A stretch of 64,000 nt of DNA from Bacillus sp. SORGH_AS_0510. Lineage in GTDB: Bacteria; Bacillota; Bacilli; Bacillales; Cytobacillaceae. Shown here piece after piece: positions 34,774-43,729 of the stretch. How positions within the stretch are numbered: the stretch's first letter is position 1; each line of letters starts with the position of its first letter. Position numbers and translations under genes: made by a program. The DNA is taken from positions 758,501-822,500 of the forward strand of contig NZ_JAUTAU010000001.1 in NCBI RefSeq assembly GCF_030818775.1, given 5' to 3'. The notes below the pieces were generated by a model that worked only from the letters and a program-made list of their open reading frames with translations, ran no database searches and was not told the DNA's origin.

Positions 34774-35604
34774 CTATGAAAGTGATAGTGCTTTTGAGAG
34801 ATTTGATTTGATTGAGACTTTGTTGAAGTTAAGTCCCAGTTGTACGGCTGTTTGGGCGATTTCAGGGCGCAGTCCTGAAAGGGTGGTTTCCACGCCGATT
34901 AAGTTCAGGGCATCGATTAATAGAAAGATTTGATGAGCGACCATCGTATCGATCATGATCACACCTGATAAATCGATAAACAGCTGGTTTACATTTTTAC
35001 TTGCGCATTGTTCAAGGGTATTCTCTAGGATTAGTTTTGCTCTAGCTGTATCAATGTCACCTACTAATGGAAGTAGGGCAGAGTCTTTTGATAAGGTGAT
35101 CACGGGTGAACTTAATTCATTGATCATTTCTTGTTGTGCAATAAGCTGAGAAGTAGAAGCATTGTGCGTTTCTTCTGCAAAGCGAAGAATGACTGTATCA
35201 AAGGTCTTGACGATTAATCGATTCCACGTTTTCACTTCTCTTGGCGTTACTTCATCTTGATGCAACTCAACAAATTCATCTAAGAAATCTAAATACTGTT
35301 CACGTGTTCTCATGAATTCCCTGATGACGAAATGGATCGGCGTTCTCTGATGTTCAGTATCACGTGCGATTTCCTCTATCCAAGATTGGAATTTCGTAAA
35401 AAACTCACATTCCTCTAGGATAAAGATTTCGCATAGATGTAAATGGAACTCATAGTTTTGTCTTTTAACATTCTCAATCACTTTCGGATCATTTGAAGAA
35501 TAAACACCCGTTGGGTCACTTTTATCTAGAGAGTTATACCAATCTTCCGTTAATTGGCTTGCCTTGCTTAATAGAAAAGAGTGTAACGTCTCGCTTCTGT
35601 GCAT
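34774..35604 (-). CDS. RsbR-family STAS protein (stressosome component)
   Basis: This 276-residue protein has an N-terminal non-haem globin-like sensor domain (about residues 1-140) and a C-terminal STAS domain (about 155-276) typical of RsbR paralogues, which form the stressosome that controls the general stress sigma factor. The STAS core SPVITLSKDSALLPLVGDID and the later IDLSGVIMIDTMVA segment are visible. The phosphorylatable Thr sites occur in the DTMVA and TTLSGLRPE regions. The ATG at 35604 follows CGAGGTG. No rsbS or rsbT gene is adjacent, so it is an orphan paralogue. Confidence 0.88.
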   Translation of the reverse strand: MHRSETLHSFLLSKASQLTEDWYNSLDKSDPTGVYSSNDPKVIENVKRQNYEFHLHLCEIFILEECEFFTKFQSWIEEIARDTEHQRTPIHFVIREFMRTREQYLDFLDEFVELHQDEVTPREVKTWNRLIVKTFDTVILRFAEETHNASTSQLIAQQEMINELSSPVITLSKDSALLPLVGDIDTARAKLILENTLEQCASKNVNQLFIDLSGVIMIDTMVAHQIFLLIDALNLIGVETTLSGLRPEIAQTAVQLGLNFNKVSIKSNLSKALSLS

Positions 35605-35711
35605 TCTAAACACCTCGGTATTTCTAATTTCAGATCATTCACTATAAAAAGTACTACTTCTATTTAACATTTTTTCTTGTAAACTAGCAACTTTGTGAGT
35701 TTTTTTGTTGT

Positions 35712-35757
35712 GGGGGACAGTCCCCCGCTGCTTTAAAGCGCCGGGGGACTGTCCCCT
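35712..35757. repeat. REP-like palindrome, copy 12
   Basis: Same family, upstream of the STAS protein gene; inner arms CGCTGC / GCGCCG are mismatched. Confidence 0.95.
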
Positions 35758-35804
35758 TTGTTGGGGTCTATGCGCTTTTTCTCTTTGTTTACCCTGGTTT
35801 AGCC

Positions 35805-36020
35805 AAACTAACCAAACGTTTGGATAGTGTCGGATAAGGGGGAAAAACAGAAAGAAATGTCATTTCCCAAGAAATTTCACTTGTTTTGTAGAAAAATAGG
35901 GAAATAACAGTTAACCCCTTTGACAAATTTAATAAGCATATTTCGGTAAGAATGCGATTAAATAGCTATTTCTAGGCTGTTTAATCAATCGTTTGAATAG
36001 TATAGCACATAAGGATTGAT
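35805..36020 (+). repeat. Paired-box noncoding element, copy B
   Basis: Box 1 (AAACGTTTGGATAGTGT near 35814) and box 2 (AATCGTTTGAATAGTATAGC near 35987) are 173 bp apart, exactly as in copy A. The inside contains a 24-bp word starting GTCATTTCCCAAG, also found at 58449. The 550-bp gap between 35605 and 36165 contains this element, a REP copy and a hairpin, but no gene. Confidence 0.6.
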
Positions 36021-36094
36021 GGGGGATTTTGTCTTTTTGCTTACAAAGAACTGGTCCTCCTGCTTAATAAAATTGCTGATTTTTCAACAAAATG

Positions 36095-36121
36095 TTGGGA
36101 AACCATTTTGGGGTTTCCCAA
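36095..36121 (-). terminator. Hairpin downstream of GNAT gene
   Basis: Perfect 10-bp stem TTGGGAAACC / GGTTTCCCAA with a seven-base loop. It lies at the end of the minus-strand acetyltransferase unit; the T-run on that strand is short. Confidence 0.55.
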
Positions 36122-36165
36122 TTCTTAATAAACCAGTCTATTAAATATAAAAAAAGATAGTTGTT

Positions 36166-36603
36166 TTAAATGGTCATACTCATTGTAATGGTTCTATCTT
36201 TGAATCCTAATTTTTCATATAGTTTAATAGCTTTATTTCCTGCATATACGCTTAAACGAACTTCTGAAAATTCATCTTGTCTAAGATGTTCGATACCAGT
36301 CTCCATTAATTGTTTTGAAATTCCATTCCCTCTAAATTGTTCTAACACAAAGAATTCATAAATAAATCCAAATTTCTTTTCAGTAAAGGGGTCTTTGCTT
36401 GTTCCTATAAGAATCCAACCCATTAGATGATCGCCTGCAGTTGCTATTAAATAATAGCTTCCTTTTTGCAATAATGGTTCAATAATTTGTTTGACCTTTT
36501 CATCTGACAGCTTTGCCTCGCCTAATGTACCATCGAATAAAGCTTGTGGTGAAAGTGATAAAATCGTTTTATATTCCGCGTCGTTTGGTTTTCTTATTTC
36601 CAT
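36166..36603 (-). CDS. GNAT family N-acetyltransferase
   Basis: This 145-residue protein has the GNAT fold. The acetyl-CoA-binding motif A reads VLEQFRGNGISKQLM (about residues 88-102), and the C-terminal segment VYAGNKAIKLYEKLGF fits motif B. It is about the usual length. The substrate is unknown. There is no clear ribosome-binding site a few bases upstream except GGAGAAC, 8-9 bases before the ATG. The neighbours are unrelated. Confidence 0.85.
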   Translation of the reverse strand: MEIRKPNDAEYKTILSLSPQALFDGTLGEAKLSDEKVKQIIEPLLQKGSYYLIATAGDHLMGWILIGTSKDPFTEKKFGFIYEFFVLEQFRGNGISKQLMETGIEHLRQDEFSEVRLSVYAGNKAIKLYEKLGFKDRTITMSMTI

Positions 36604-36790
36604 ACATTGAGTTCTCCTCTACCAATATTTTGTTCTACTTGTAATTATAGCAAGAACTTAATTGGACTAAGGAATCCACTTTAAATAAAAGAAAACCTGA
36701 AAAATCCAAACGATTTTTTCGATTTTAATTGCACCCCAGGTATGTAAGAATATGGTTAAACGATGTTTCATAGAATGTGAGGGGAAGAAA

Positions 36791-37744
36791 ATGGAAATGA
36801 ATCTTCGAGTAGGAGTTATTGGTGTTGGTGGAGTAGGGGAATTGCTGTTAAAGGAATTTTTAAACCATCCGGGAAGCAATGTAGTCGGTATTTATGATAC
36901 CAATCCGTCCAGAATGAATGAGATTAGTGAGAAATATAATGTGCCTAACTTTGAGCATTATATCGATCTAATTGAAGATGCAAGAATTAACTTTGTCTAT
37001 ATTGCCGTACCGCCGAAGTACCACCACGCCATTGCGATAGAGGCCATGAAAAGAAACAAACATGTTATTTGTGAAAAACCGCTAGCTAATTCCATCGAGG
37101 AAGCGGAGGACCTTTTTTCAATAGCGAATGAGAGAAATATTATTCATGTGATGAATTTCCCAACCATCTACAGACAATGTTTCTTAACTTTACAAGAGTA
37201 TCTCTCCAAGGGGGATATTGGCGAGTTGCAACGGGTGGAAATTCAGTGTTATTTTCCAGAGTGGCCAAGGCAATGGCAACAGAATAGCTGGATTCGTTCA
37301 AGAGAGCAAGGTGGGTTTATTCGGGAAGTCTTTCCACACTATATCCAAATGGTTCAAATGTTGTTTGGTGAGATAGACATTCAATACTCATTGGTAAAAT
37401 TCCCGGAGGACACGGAACAGTGCGAGACCAGCTTCCTCGCGCATGGAGAGGTAAAAGGTCATATCCCTGTCCTATTTAATGGAATATCCGGTATTGGTCA
37501 GATGGAAGATATTAAATTTTCCATTATAGGAAGTGAGGGTGTAATGGCCCTTGAGAACTGGCGTACATTATCTATTAAAACTAGGAACAGAGCCTCTGAA
37601 ACGATTGCGTTATCGGAAAGGAATCATCTACAAATTTTTATTGATGAGATCATCAAAAAACTTAATAATGAAGAGTCCTCTGTTATCACCTTTCGTGAGG
37701 GGTTAGAGGTGCAAAAGGTTCTTGAAAATCTGTTAGGAAAATAG
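36791..37744 (+). CDS. Gfo/Idh/MocA-family oxidoreductase
   Basis: This 317-residue NAD(P)-dependent dehydrogenase has an N-terminal Rossmann domain with the nucleotide-binding motif VGVIGVGGVGE and the family-typical CEKPLA segment (about residue 95) containing the Lys that takes part in catalysis. The C-terminal domain includes the substrate-binding REVFPHYIQ stretch with the conserved His. The ATG at 36791 follows GAGGGGAAG; the earlier in-frame ATG lies in the middle of untranslated sequence. The substrate is unknown. It differs from the decayed copy at 34463. Confidence 0.88.
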   Translation: MEMNLRVGVIGVGGVGELLLKEFLNHPGSNVVGIYDTNPSRMNEISEKYNVPNFEHYIDLIEDARINFVYIAVPPKYHHAIAIEAMKRNKHVICEKPLANSIEEAEDLFSIANERNIIHVMNFPTIYRQCFLTLQEYLSKGDIGELQRVEIQCYFPEWPRQWQQNSWIRSREQGGFIREVFPHYIQMVQMLFGEIDIQYSLVKFPEDTEQCETSFLAHGEVKGHIPVLFNGISGIGQMEDIKFSIIGSEGVMALENWRTLSIKTRNRASETIALSERNHLQIFIDEIIKKLNNEESSVITFREGLEVQKVLENLLGK

Positions 37745-37796
37745 AAAATAGGGCCCAAAAATCAAAAATCAACCAGTTTCATAGGAGAGGAAATCG

Positions 37797-38339
37797 ATGA
37801 AAGAATGGTTCGCGTTCGATATTCAAACACTTATTTGGTTGTTTCTGGTCATGTTCATTCTGCATGATTTTGAGGAAATTATTATGGCTGAGCGCTGGGT
37901 CCAACAGCATTCTCAGCGGATAAAAGAGAAGTTTCCACCCAAGCTCGCGAATAGAATTCTGAACCAGTTTTCTATGTCTACCGCCCAATTTGCGGTAGCG
38001 GTATTGGTTGTCTTTCTTTTGGTGGCTAGTTCCACGCTCCTGGCTAGCCAGTACGTGACGACAGGGACCTTTGGAAATATTCATATTTTCCTCGTCATAA
38101 TGTTAGTGTTTTTTCTACATGCATTTACACATATTGCTCAATCCACCTTTTTTCAATCGGTTACACCTGGGGTCATCACATCAGTCATAATCGTTCTACC
38201 GTACAGCACTTTGATGATTGGCTCGTTGCTACAACAGGGTTGGATAACCTGGCACACTATTTTCCTATGCTTGCCTTTTGTCCTTGTAGCTGTTCCGGTT
38301 GTCTTGCTGGCTCATTGGATTGGCAAAAAATTTATTTAA
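37797..38339 (+). CDS. HXXEE domain membrane protein
   Basis: This 180-residue protein has about five membrane helices and the motif HDFEE near residue 22, which corresponds to the HXXEE signature of a family of small membrane proteins of unknown function. A second conserved His (HAFTHIAQ) lies near residue 104. AGGAGAGG precedes the ATG. The gene starts 52 bases after the oxidoreductase, which may be an operon link. The role is unknown; the His and Glu suggest metal binding or hydrolysis in the membrane. Confidence 0.75.
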   Translation: MKEWFAFDIQTLIWLFLVMFILHDFEEIIMAERWVQQHSQRIKEKFPPKLANRILNQFSMSTAQFAVAVLVVFLLVASSTLLASQYVTTGTFGNIHIFLVIMLVFFLHAFTHIAQSTFFQSVTPGVITSVIIVLPYSTLMIGSLLQQGWITWHTIFLCLPFVLVAVPVVLLAHWIGKKFI

Positions 38340-38343
38340 ATTA

Positions 38344-38393
38344 ATTGGGGACAGTCCCCCGCTGCGCTAAAGCGCCGGGGGACTGTCCCCAAT
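38344..38393. repeat. REP-like palindrome, copy 13
   Basis: ATTGGGGACAGTC arm with complement, between two plus-strand genes. Confidence 0.95.
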
Positions 38394-38473
38394 CTGTTTG
38401 GTATATTTAAGAAAGAAGCAAGAGAAACTATATTGATTCTTCAGTGAAGGTTAATTGGTTGGAGGGAAACCCT

Positions 38474-38674
38474 TTGGGGATTTTAAGCAATCTACTTCTG
38501 GGATTTGTATTTATAATCATTGTCATTTTGATTATCTTATTTGTAATGACATTGGAAGATCCCGAATGGTGGACAATTCTAAAAGGTATGACTCTAAAAA
38601 AGAAGATCCTGACTGTTTTTTTATTTATGATCATTTGGATTGCGATACAATTCATATTCGGTAAAATATGGTGA
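38474..38674 (+). CDS. Small membrane protein
   Basis: This 66-residue protein has two hydrophobic helices separated by a short charged loop (TLEDPEWWTILKGMTLKKK). The TTG at 38474 follows GGAGGG at seven bases, better than the longer GTG start at 38444. I do not recognise a family. It lies between two REP palindromes, the second being a variant copy. Confidence 0.55.
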   Translation: MGILSNLLLGFVFIIIVILIILFVMTLEDPEWWTILKGMTLKKKILTVFLFMIIWIAIQFIFGKIW

Positions 38675-38676
38675 AT

Positions 38677-38725
38677 GAGAGGGACAGACCCCCGATGCTT
38701 TAAAGCATCGGGGGTCTGTCCCTCA
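38677..38725. repeat. REP-like palindrome, copy 14 (compensatory variant)
   Basis: This copy reads GGGACAGACCCCCGATGC with matched changes in the other arm (GCATCGGGGGTCTGTCCC). Both arms differ from the consensus yet still pair. Confidence 0.95.
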
Positions 38726-38768
38726 TTTTTGATGACCATTTGTCCAACTATTGCACATCTAGTTGAAA

Positions 38769-39059
38769 CTAATCGAGTAACTTTCTATTGATGAATACAT
38801 ACACGATGGTTAATAAAACGAACATCGCAATAATAAGAATCTTTATTTCATGTGGATAATCAATGATACTATTTATTATTGCTAATAATCCTAAGGGAAG
38901 AAAGAAGACTCCACCTGTTACTGTACCTAATAAAGACTTATTTTTAATCATCTTTTCATTAAATCCAGCTAACAACCAGGTTTGTTTTTTTACAGCTACC
39001 AGGTATGACACTAGTAAAAGGGCAATGCCGATAAGCAATAGTCCATAATCCATAATCAC
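38769..39059 (-). CDS. DUF3784 family membrane protein
   Basis: This protein of about 96 residues has three membrane helices with a central loop GFNEKMIKNKSLLGTVTGG, which matches DUF3784 proteins of Bacillus. The start is uncertain: a GTG at 39059 has GGAGGTGG at six bases, and an ATG at 39053 lies six bases later. Function is unknown. It lies 3' of an inverted repeat copy and next to a hypothetical gene on the same strand. Confidence 0.7.
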   Translation of the reverse strand: MIMDYGLLLIGIALLLVSYLVAVKKQTWLLAGFNEKMIKNKSLLGTVTGGVFFLPLGLLAIINSIIDYPHEIKILIIAMFVLLTIVYVFINRKLLD

Positions 39060-39133
39060 TGTCCACCTCCCAAAAGGCAACTTTATTTCTTAATACTTTA
39101 TACGAATTAAAAGGGAAAAAGTTTCCTTTTTTA

Positions 39134-39176
39134 GGGACAGTCCCCCGGCGCTTTAAAGCGCTGGGGGACTGTCCCC
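39134..39176. repeat. REP-like palindrome, copy 15
   Basis: Same family, with CGGCGCTTTAAAGCGCTG centre; downstream of the hypothetical gene at 39210. Confidence 0.95.
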
Positions 39177-39209
39177 ACAAGAATGATTGGCTGTTCCTGC
39201 CGATGAAAC

Positions 39210-39524
39210 TTAAATCTCTTTCCCGTTTTCTATATAGATTGTGTTTTGTAATCCAGTTTGGTTTACCAGATATTCAAATACATTTTTTGCTGCACTTCTG
39301 ATTATTCCGCTCAGACGTAAGTTGTCAAACACGCGTGCATAGCAGCGGATGATCAACGTATCATTTTCTCTTAACAAATGATAATAGACGGTTTCTTTGT
39401 GTAATTTAGAAAAACAGTGGATAAATAGATATTCATCTGTCGGTACTATTCCTTTTAACGAAAGTTCCTTTTGAACAATTTGTTTGATTGCCTCCATTTG
39501 TTTCTCTGATAAATCTATTCTCAT
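39210..39524 (-). CDS. Hypothetical protein
   Basis: This 104-residue soluble protein begins MRIDLSEKQMEAIKQIVQKEL, a helical segment, and includes a compact region FVHCFSK and YYHLLRENDTLIIRCY. I do not recognise the family. No strong ribosome-binding site is visible upstream of the ATG. Length and codon use are compatible with a real gene, and it stands alone between a REP copy and a LysR gene on the other strand. Confidence 0.5.
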   Translation of the reverse strand: MRIDLSEKQMEAIKQIVQKELSLKGIVPTDEYLFIHCFSKLHKETVYYHLLRENDTLIIRCYARVFDNLRLSGIIRSAAKNVFEYLVNQTGLQNTIYIENGKEI

Positions 39525-39703
39525 ATCAGTTTCACCATCTTATTTTAATCTGTTTTCCATCCATGTTCATTATACGAAAATGCAAGTTCGCCTGTCACAT
39601 AGCGCAATCCCAAAATTGCAAGTAACAGATAGGGGGTTCATTTAATCAAAAAAGGTGTTTCGTTTGAGTTCGTAGAATTTCACTATAGATAAATAAGGGG
39701 GGG

Positions 39704-40585
39704 ATGAGGAAATTGGATGAACAGGATTGGATCATCTTAAAGGTACTCTTCGAAAAAAAGAATATCACGAAAACAGCGGAGAGTCTGTATATCTCCCAAC
39801 CATCCTTAACGAAAAAAATTCAGCAAATTGAGACGGAGTACCAAGTTGAAATTGTTAAGCGGGGAACGAAAGGGGTCCATTTTACGCCCGTGGGAGAATA
39901 TTTAGCTCAATGTGCGGTTGAAATGCTGAGTCGCCTTCAACAGATTAAAGATACCGTTTCTAATATGAGTGAAGAGGTTAGCGGGACCTTACGATTAGGC
40001 GTTTCTAATTACATAACCAGGCACAAGCTGCCACCCCTTTTAAAGCTTTTTCTTGAACAGTTCCCGAAAGTGAATTATAAAGTGACCACGGGATGGAGTA
40101 GGGATGCGTTTCAACTTGTCTATAATGGCGATGTTCATATTGGAATGGTCCGCGGAGACTATCAATGGGCCGATTCGAAAATCCTTCTTTTTGAAGAAAA
40201 CCTCTGTGTCGCATCGTTAGAAAAAATGGAGCTACGTGATTTGCCTTCACTACCAAGAATTGACTATGAAACAGATGCCTTATTAAAAACCATGATTGAT
40301 CATTGGTGGAGTGGAGAATTTGCAAAGCCGCCTTTTATAGGGATGGAAGTGGATAAAGCCGATACATGCACAGAAATGGTCTTGAACGGTTTGGGATACG
40401 GAATTCTTCCTAGTGTTCTCTTACAAGAGCATCCACATCTTCATCGCATCATACTAAAAGATAAGAATGGGGATCCTATTGTAAGGAGAACATGGATGTT
40501 TTATCATGAAAAATCGCTTGAAACCAAATTGATTAGAGAGTTTGTAGAGTTTGTGAAAAAACTGGATTTTACCTCTACTATTTAA
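39704..40585 (+). CDS. LysR-family transcriptional regulator
   Basis: This 293-residue protein has a LysR-type helix-turn-helix at its N-terminus (KNITKTAESLYISQPSLTKKIQQIE) and the substrate-binding domain that follows. The start is unclear. ATG 39704 directly abuts the GGGGGG ribosome-binding site, and an in-frame TTG at 39713 has better spacing. It precedes an AEC-type transporter gene read in the same direction after a terminator, which suggests that it may control that gene. The ligand is unknown. Confidence 0.88.
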   Translation: MRKLDEQDWIILKVLFEKKNITKTAESLYISQPSLTKKIQQIETEYQVEIVKRGTKGVHFTPVGEYLAQCAVEMLSRLQQIKDTVSNMSEEVSGTLRLGVSNYITRHKLPPLLKLFLEQFPKVNYKVTTGWSRDAFQLVYNGDVHIGMVRGDYQWADSKILLFEENLCVASLEKMELRDLPSLPRIDYETDALLKTMIDHWWSGEFAKPPFIGMEVDKADTCTEMVLNGLGYGILPSVLLQEHPHLHRIILKDKNGDPIVRRTWMFYHEKSLETKLIREFVEFVKKLDFTSTI

Positions 40586-40588
40586 GTA

Positions 40589-40616
40589 GCCTGGGCACAT
40601 GCTCAGGCATTTTTAT
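40589..40616 (+). terminator. Terminator after the LysR gene
   Basis: GCCTGGGC / GCTCAGGC stem with ACAT loop followed by ATTTTTATTT. Confidence 0.85.
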
Positions 40617-40723
40617 TTGGTGCAAAATGGTCATTCCTTTTTTGAATGGTGGTCGATAATTTATTCGTATTTCAACTGTTTGGATATTGTTTATAAAATG
40701 AAGGTGTTAGGGGGGAGTTGTGA

Positions 40724-41650
40724 ATGAGCGTACTATTTCAAATTACGTTGAACGTTATTTTACCTATATTTGCTCTTATCGGAGTGGGAGCCTTTCTTCA
40801 TAGAAAATTTCATTTTGACATGAAAACCTTATCTAAATTAAATACCTTTTTATTCATGCCTGCAGTGTGTTTTACCAATGTCTATCAGAGTAAGATCAAA
40901 GGAGATACGCTCCTGCAAATTCTTAGTTTCCTTGTCATACAAAGCCTTTGTTTAATGATTGTAAGTGCCGGATTATCGAAAATCGCCAAATTTGAAAGCA
41001 GCCTTTCCGCTACCTTTAAAAACAGTGTAGTCCTATTTAATTCAGGAAATTTTGGATTACCTGTCAGTCAATTTGTTTTTCAGAACAATCCTCTTGGTCT
41101 ATCCATCCAAATTGTCGTCCTGATTTTTCAAAACCTCATTACGTATACCTATGGATTATTTAATTCTGTTTCTGTTGATAAAGCAAAATTACAAGCGCTA
41201 AGAGAGTTTTTTAGAAATCCTGTTATCTATGCTTTTTTGTTAGGGGTGCTTTTCCATGTCATTTCTGTCAGAGTTCCAGACTACATCTGGACCCCTGTTA
41301 AAAATACTTCCAATGCATTTTTGGCGGTCGCACTCGTTACATTAGGTGCCCAATGTGCATTCTTAAAATTAAGTAGGTTTTCGCGGCCTCTCGTTCTAAG
41401 CCTGATTGGACGGCTTATTCTTTCACCCTTTATTGCGCTCCTCATCATATTCGCATTAAAGCTCGACGGGACGATTGCCCAATCATTGTTCATTGCGAGC
41501 TCCTTTCCCACCTCAAGAAACAGTTCCCTGTTTGCATTGGAATATGGAAACCATCCAGAATATGCCGCACAAGCCGTGTTGGTATCAACTGTATTCAGCA
41601 TTATGACCGTAACAACAGTAATTTTCTCAGCTCAGTTGATGTTTGCTTAA
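40724..41650 (+). CDS. AEC family transporter (auxin efflux carrier type)
   Basis: This 308-residue membrane protein has about ten helices in two inverted halves, as in AEC transporters. The two half-starts are LPIFALIGVGAFLHRKF and the later LRLILSPFIALLII. The family exports malate, oxalate or other organic acids, and in this case the substrate is unknown. GGGGGAG precedes the ATG. The preceding LysR gene is a likely regulator. A REP palindrome follows. Confidence 0.85.
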   Translation: MSVLFQITLNVILPIFALIGVGAFLHRKFHFDMKTLSKLNTFLFMPAVCFTNVYQSKIKGDTLLQILSFLVIQSLCLMIVSAGLSKIAKFESSLSATFKNSVVLFNSGNFGLPVSQFVFQNNPLGLSIQIVVLIFQNLITYTYGLFNSVSVDKAKLQALREFFRNPVIYAFLLGVLFHVISVRVPDYIWTPVKNTSNAFLAVALVTLGAQCAFLKLSRFSRPLVLSLIGRLILSPFIALLIIFALKLDGTIAQSLFIASSFPTSRNSSLFALEYGNHPEYAAQAVLVSTVFSIMTVTTVIFSAQLMFA

Positions 41651-41658
41651 TCTAATTT

Positions 41659-41702
41659 GGGGACAGTCCCCCGCCGCTTTAAAGCGCCGGGGGACTGTCC
41701 CC
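41659..41702. repeat. REP-like palindrome, copy 16
   Basis: Same family, with CGCCGCTTTAAAGCGCCG centre, after the AEC transporter gene. Confidence 0.95.
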
Positions 41703-41846
41703 ATTTTTCATCCCGTTTTAAAAGGGGTAGGCGTCTGTTTAGTACAAGTTCTGTCACCAATACGTATATATACATAGGGAAAATTTCTGTAAAGATTTTA
41801 ATTTCCGAGAGTCTTTTTTTTTAATATGAAGGGAGGTTAACGGAAT

Positions 41847-43475
41847 ATGTCTAAGAAAAAGGTCACAGTAGTCATGCCTGTATATAATAGAGAAAAATAC
41901 GTTGGAAATGCGATTACCAGCGTTTTAAACCAAACCTTAAAAAAGTGGAAAATGCTGATCATTAATGACGGTTCAACGGACGGAACAGCCGATATTATCG
42001 AGAAATTCACATCCGACAAAAGAATTGAACATGTAAAACTTCCAAACAATCAAGGAACGGGAAATGCCCTACAAACGGCATTAGGTATGGTTGATACTCC
42101 TTATTTTATTATTGTGGACTCCGATGATTGGATCCAACCACAAACATTAGAGATTCTTTTAAATGAAATGGAGAGACAACCAAAGGAGACTTCTCTGGTT
42201 TACTCTAACACCATTTGGTGGCATGAGAGAAATGGGGTATTAAAACGTGGTCATATGGAAAGACACCGTTCTTTTCAGGATAAATATGATTTTTTAATGT
42301 ATAGGCCCATGGTGTATCCGCGCTTTTTTCGTACAGAGGCTGTTCGTCAAGTAGGTGGATTCCAATCAAATGATCCTTATAACGGACGTTATGCTGAGGA
42401 TAGGTATCTCCTGCTCCGATTGATTACCATTAGTCAATTTCATTGGGTGGATGCCAATCTTTATAACCTAAGAATCCATGACAATAATATTACACAAGGT
42501 AAAAATCGGATATACTTTGCAGATGTCTTACGATATATGTATACGAAACTGTTAAAAGAATGGGGAGACGAATATCAACCAGAATTTGAAGTCGATGAAA
42601 ATGGTTGGTTGTATATAAAAAAGTTAAGGCCTATGGAATCCCCCATAACAGATTTGATTCCTGTACAGGCTAGAATGGAAGACATGCCTAACGGGAAAGT
42701 AACAGTAGTCATGCCTGTATATAATCGAGAAAAATACGTTGAAAAAGCGATTACCAGTGTTTTAAACCAAACATTAATAGAATGGAAAATGATCATAATA
42801 AATGACGGCTCATCGGACTCATCAGCTGATATTATCGAGAAATTCACATCCGACAAAAGAATTCAATATGTAAGCCTCTCAAAAAATCAAGGAACGGGAA
42901 AATCGTTACAAATGGCATTAAGTATGATTGATACCCCTTATTTTGTCATTGTAGACTCCGATGATTGGATTGAACCACAAGCATTAGAAGTGCTTTTAGA
43001 TGAAATGGAGAAACAGCCAAAAGAGACTTCATTGATTTATTCAAACACAGTTATTTGGAGAGTTATAGATGAAGAATTAAAAAGGTTATCTGTCCAAAAA
43101 CACCGTTCTTTTCAGGATAAATACGATTACCTTATGTACGGGCCCATGGTGTATCCGCGTTTTTTCCGTACGGAAGCGGTCCGTCAGGTAGGTGGATTTG
43201 AAAACGATGACCCCTATCAAGGGCGATATGAACAAGATCGATATCTTCTTCTGAAATTGATAGGGATTAGTCATTTCCATTGGGTCGATAAAGATCTATA
43301 TAATTGTCTTTCACATGGTGATAACTCGACGCAACCCAAAAATCGTAAATACTATGCGGAAGTGAAACGTTATATCTTTACCAAAATACTGAATGAATGG
43401 GGGGATTATGATCCAGTTTTTGAGATAGCGAGTGATGGTTGGTTATTTATAAAAGAATTAAAAAATAAGGATTAA
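41847..43475 (+). CDS. Tandemly duplicated family 2 glycosyltransferase
   Basis: This 542-residue protein consists of two GT2 domains that are near copies. The first is at about residues 1-265 (KVTVVMPVYNREKYV...) and the second at about 282-542, starting with the same KVTVVMPVYNREKYV. Each has the nucleotide-binding start, a DDW-type acidic motif (IVDSDDWI, DxD-like) and a C-terminal region YPRFFRTEAVRQVGGF. No signal peptide or membrane segment is present. The AAGGGAGG box precedes the ATG. The target glycan is unknown. It is the only gene in its unit. Confidence 0.88.
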   Translation: MSKKKVTVVMPVYNREKYVGNAITSVLNQTLKKWKMLIINDGSTDGTADIIEKFTSDKRIEHVKLPNNQGTGNALQTALGMVDTPYFIIVDSDDWIQPQTLEILLNEMERQPKETSLVYSNTIWWHERNGVLKRGHMERHRSFQDKYDFLMYRPMVYPRFFRTEAVRQVGGFQSNDPYNGRYAEDRYLLLRLITISQFHWVDANLYNLRIHDNNITQGKNRIYFADVLRYMYTKLLKEWGDEYQPEFEVDENGWLYIKKLRPMESPITDLIPVQARMEDMPNGKVTVVMPVYNREKYVEKAITSVLNQTLIEWKMIIINDGSSDSSADIIEKFTSDKRIQYVSLSKNQGTGKSLQMALSMIDTPYFVIVDSDDWIEPQALEVLLDEMEKQPKETSLIYSNTVIWRVIDEELKRLSVQKHRSFQDKYDYLMYGPMVYPRFFRTEAVRQVGGFENDDPYQGRYEQDRYLLLKLIGISHFHWVDKDLYNCLSHGDNSTQPKNRKYYAEVKRYIFTKILNEWGDYDPVFEIASDGWLFIKELKNKD

Positions 43476-43487
43476 TCAGACGTAATG

Positions 43488-43531
43488 AAAGACCATCAAT
43501 TGTTTTTATGACAATAGATGGTCTTTTTTAG
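43488..43531 (+). terminator. Terminator after the glycosyltransferase gene
   Basis: AAAGACCATCAATTGT / ACAATAGATGGTCTTT stem with T-run. Confidence 0.85.
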
Positions 43532-43729
43532 GATGTATTTCCCCCAATTTTGTTCTCCATTTTTACATAATTTATACTCCTGCTTAACAGAGTCTCAATG
43601 TACATAAAGTAATATTTTAGTAGAGAAGTTGAATCCCTACTGTGCAAAAACAATAGATTCAAAATATGAATTGTTTTATAATGTAAATATTCAAAAAATG
43701 AAATTAATATCAAAGGGGGAGTTTGAGAC

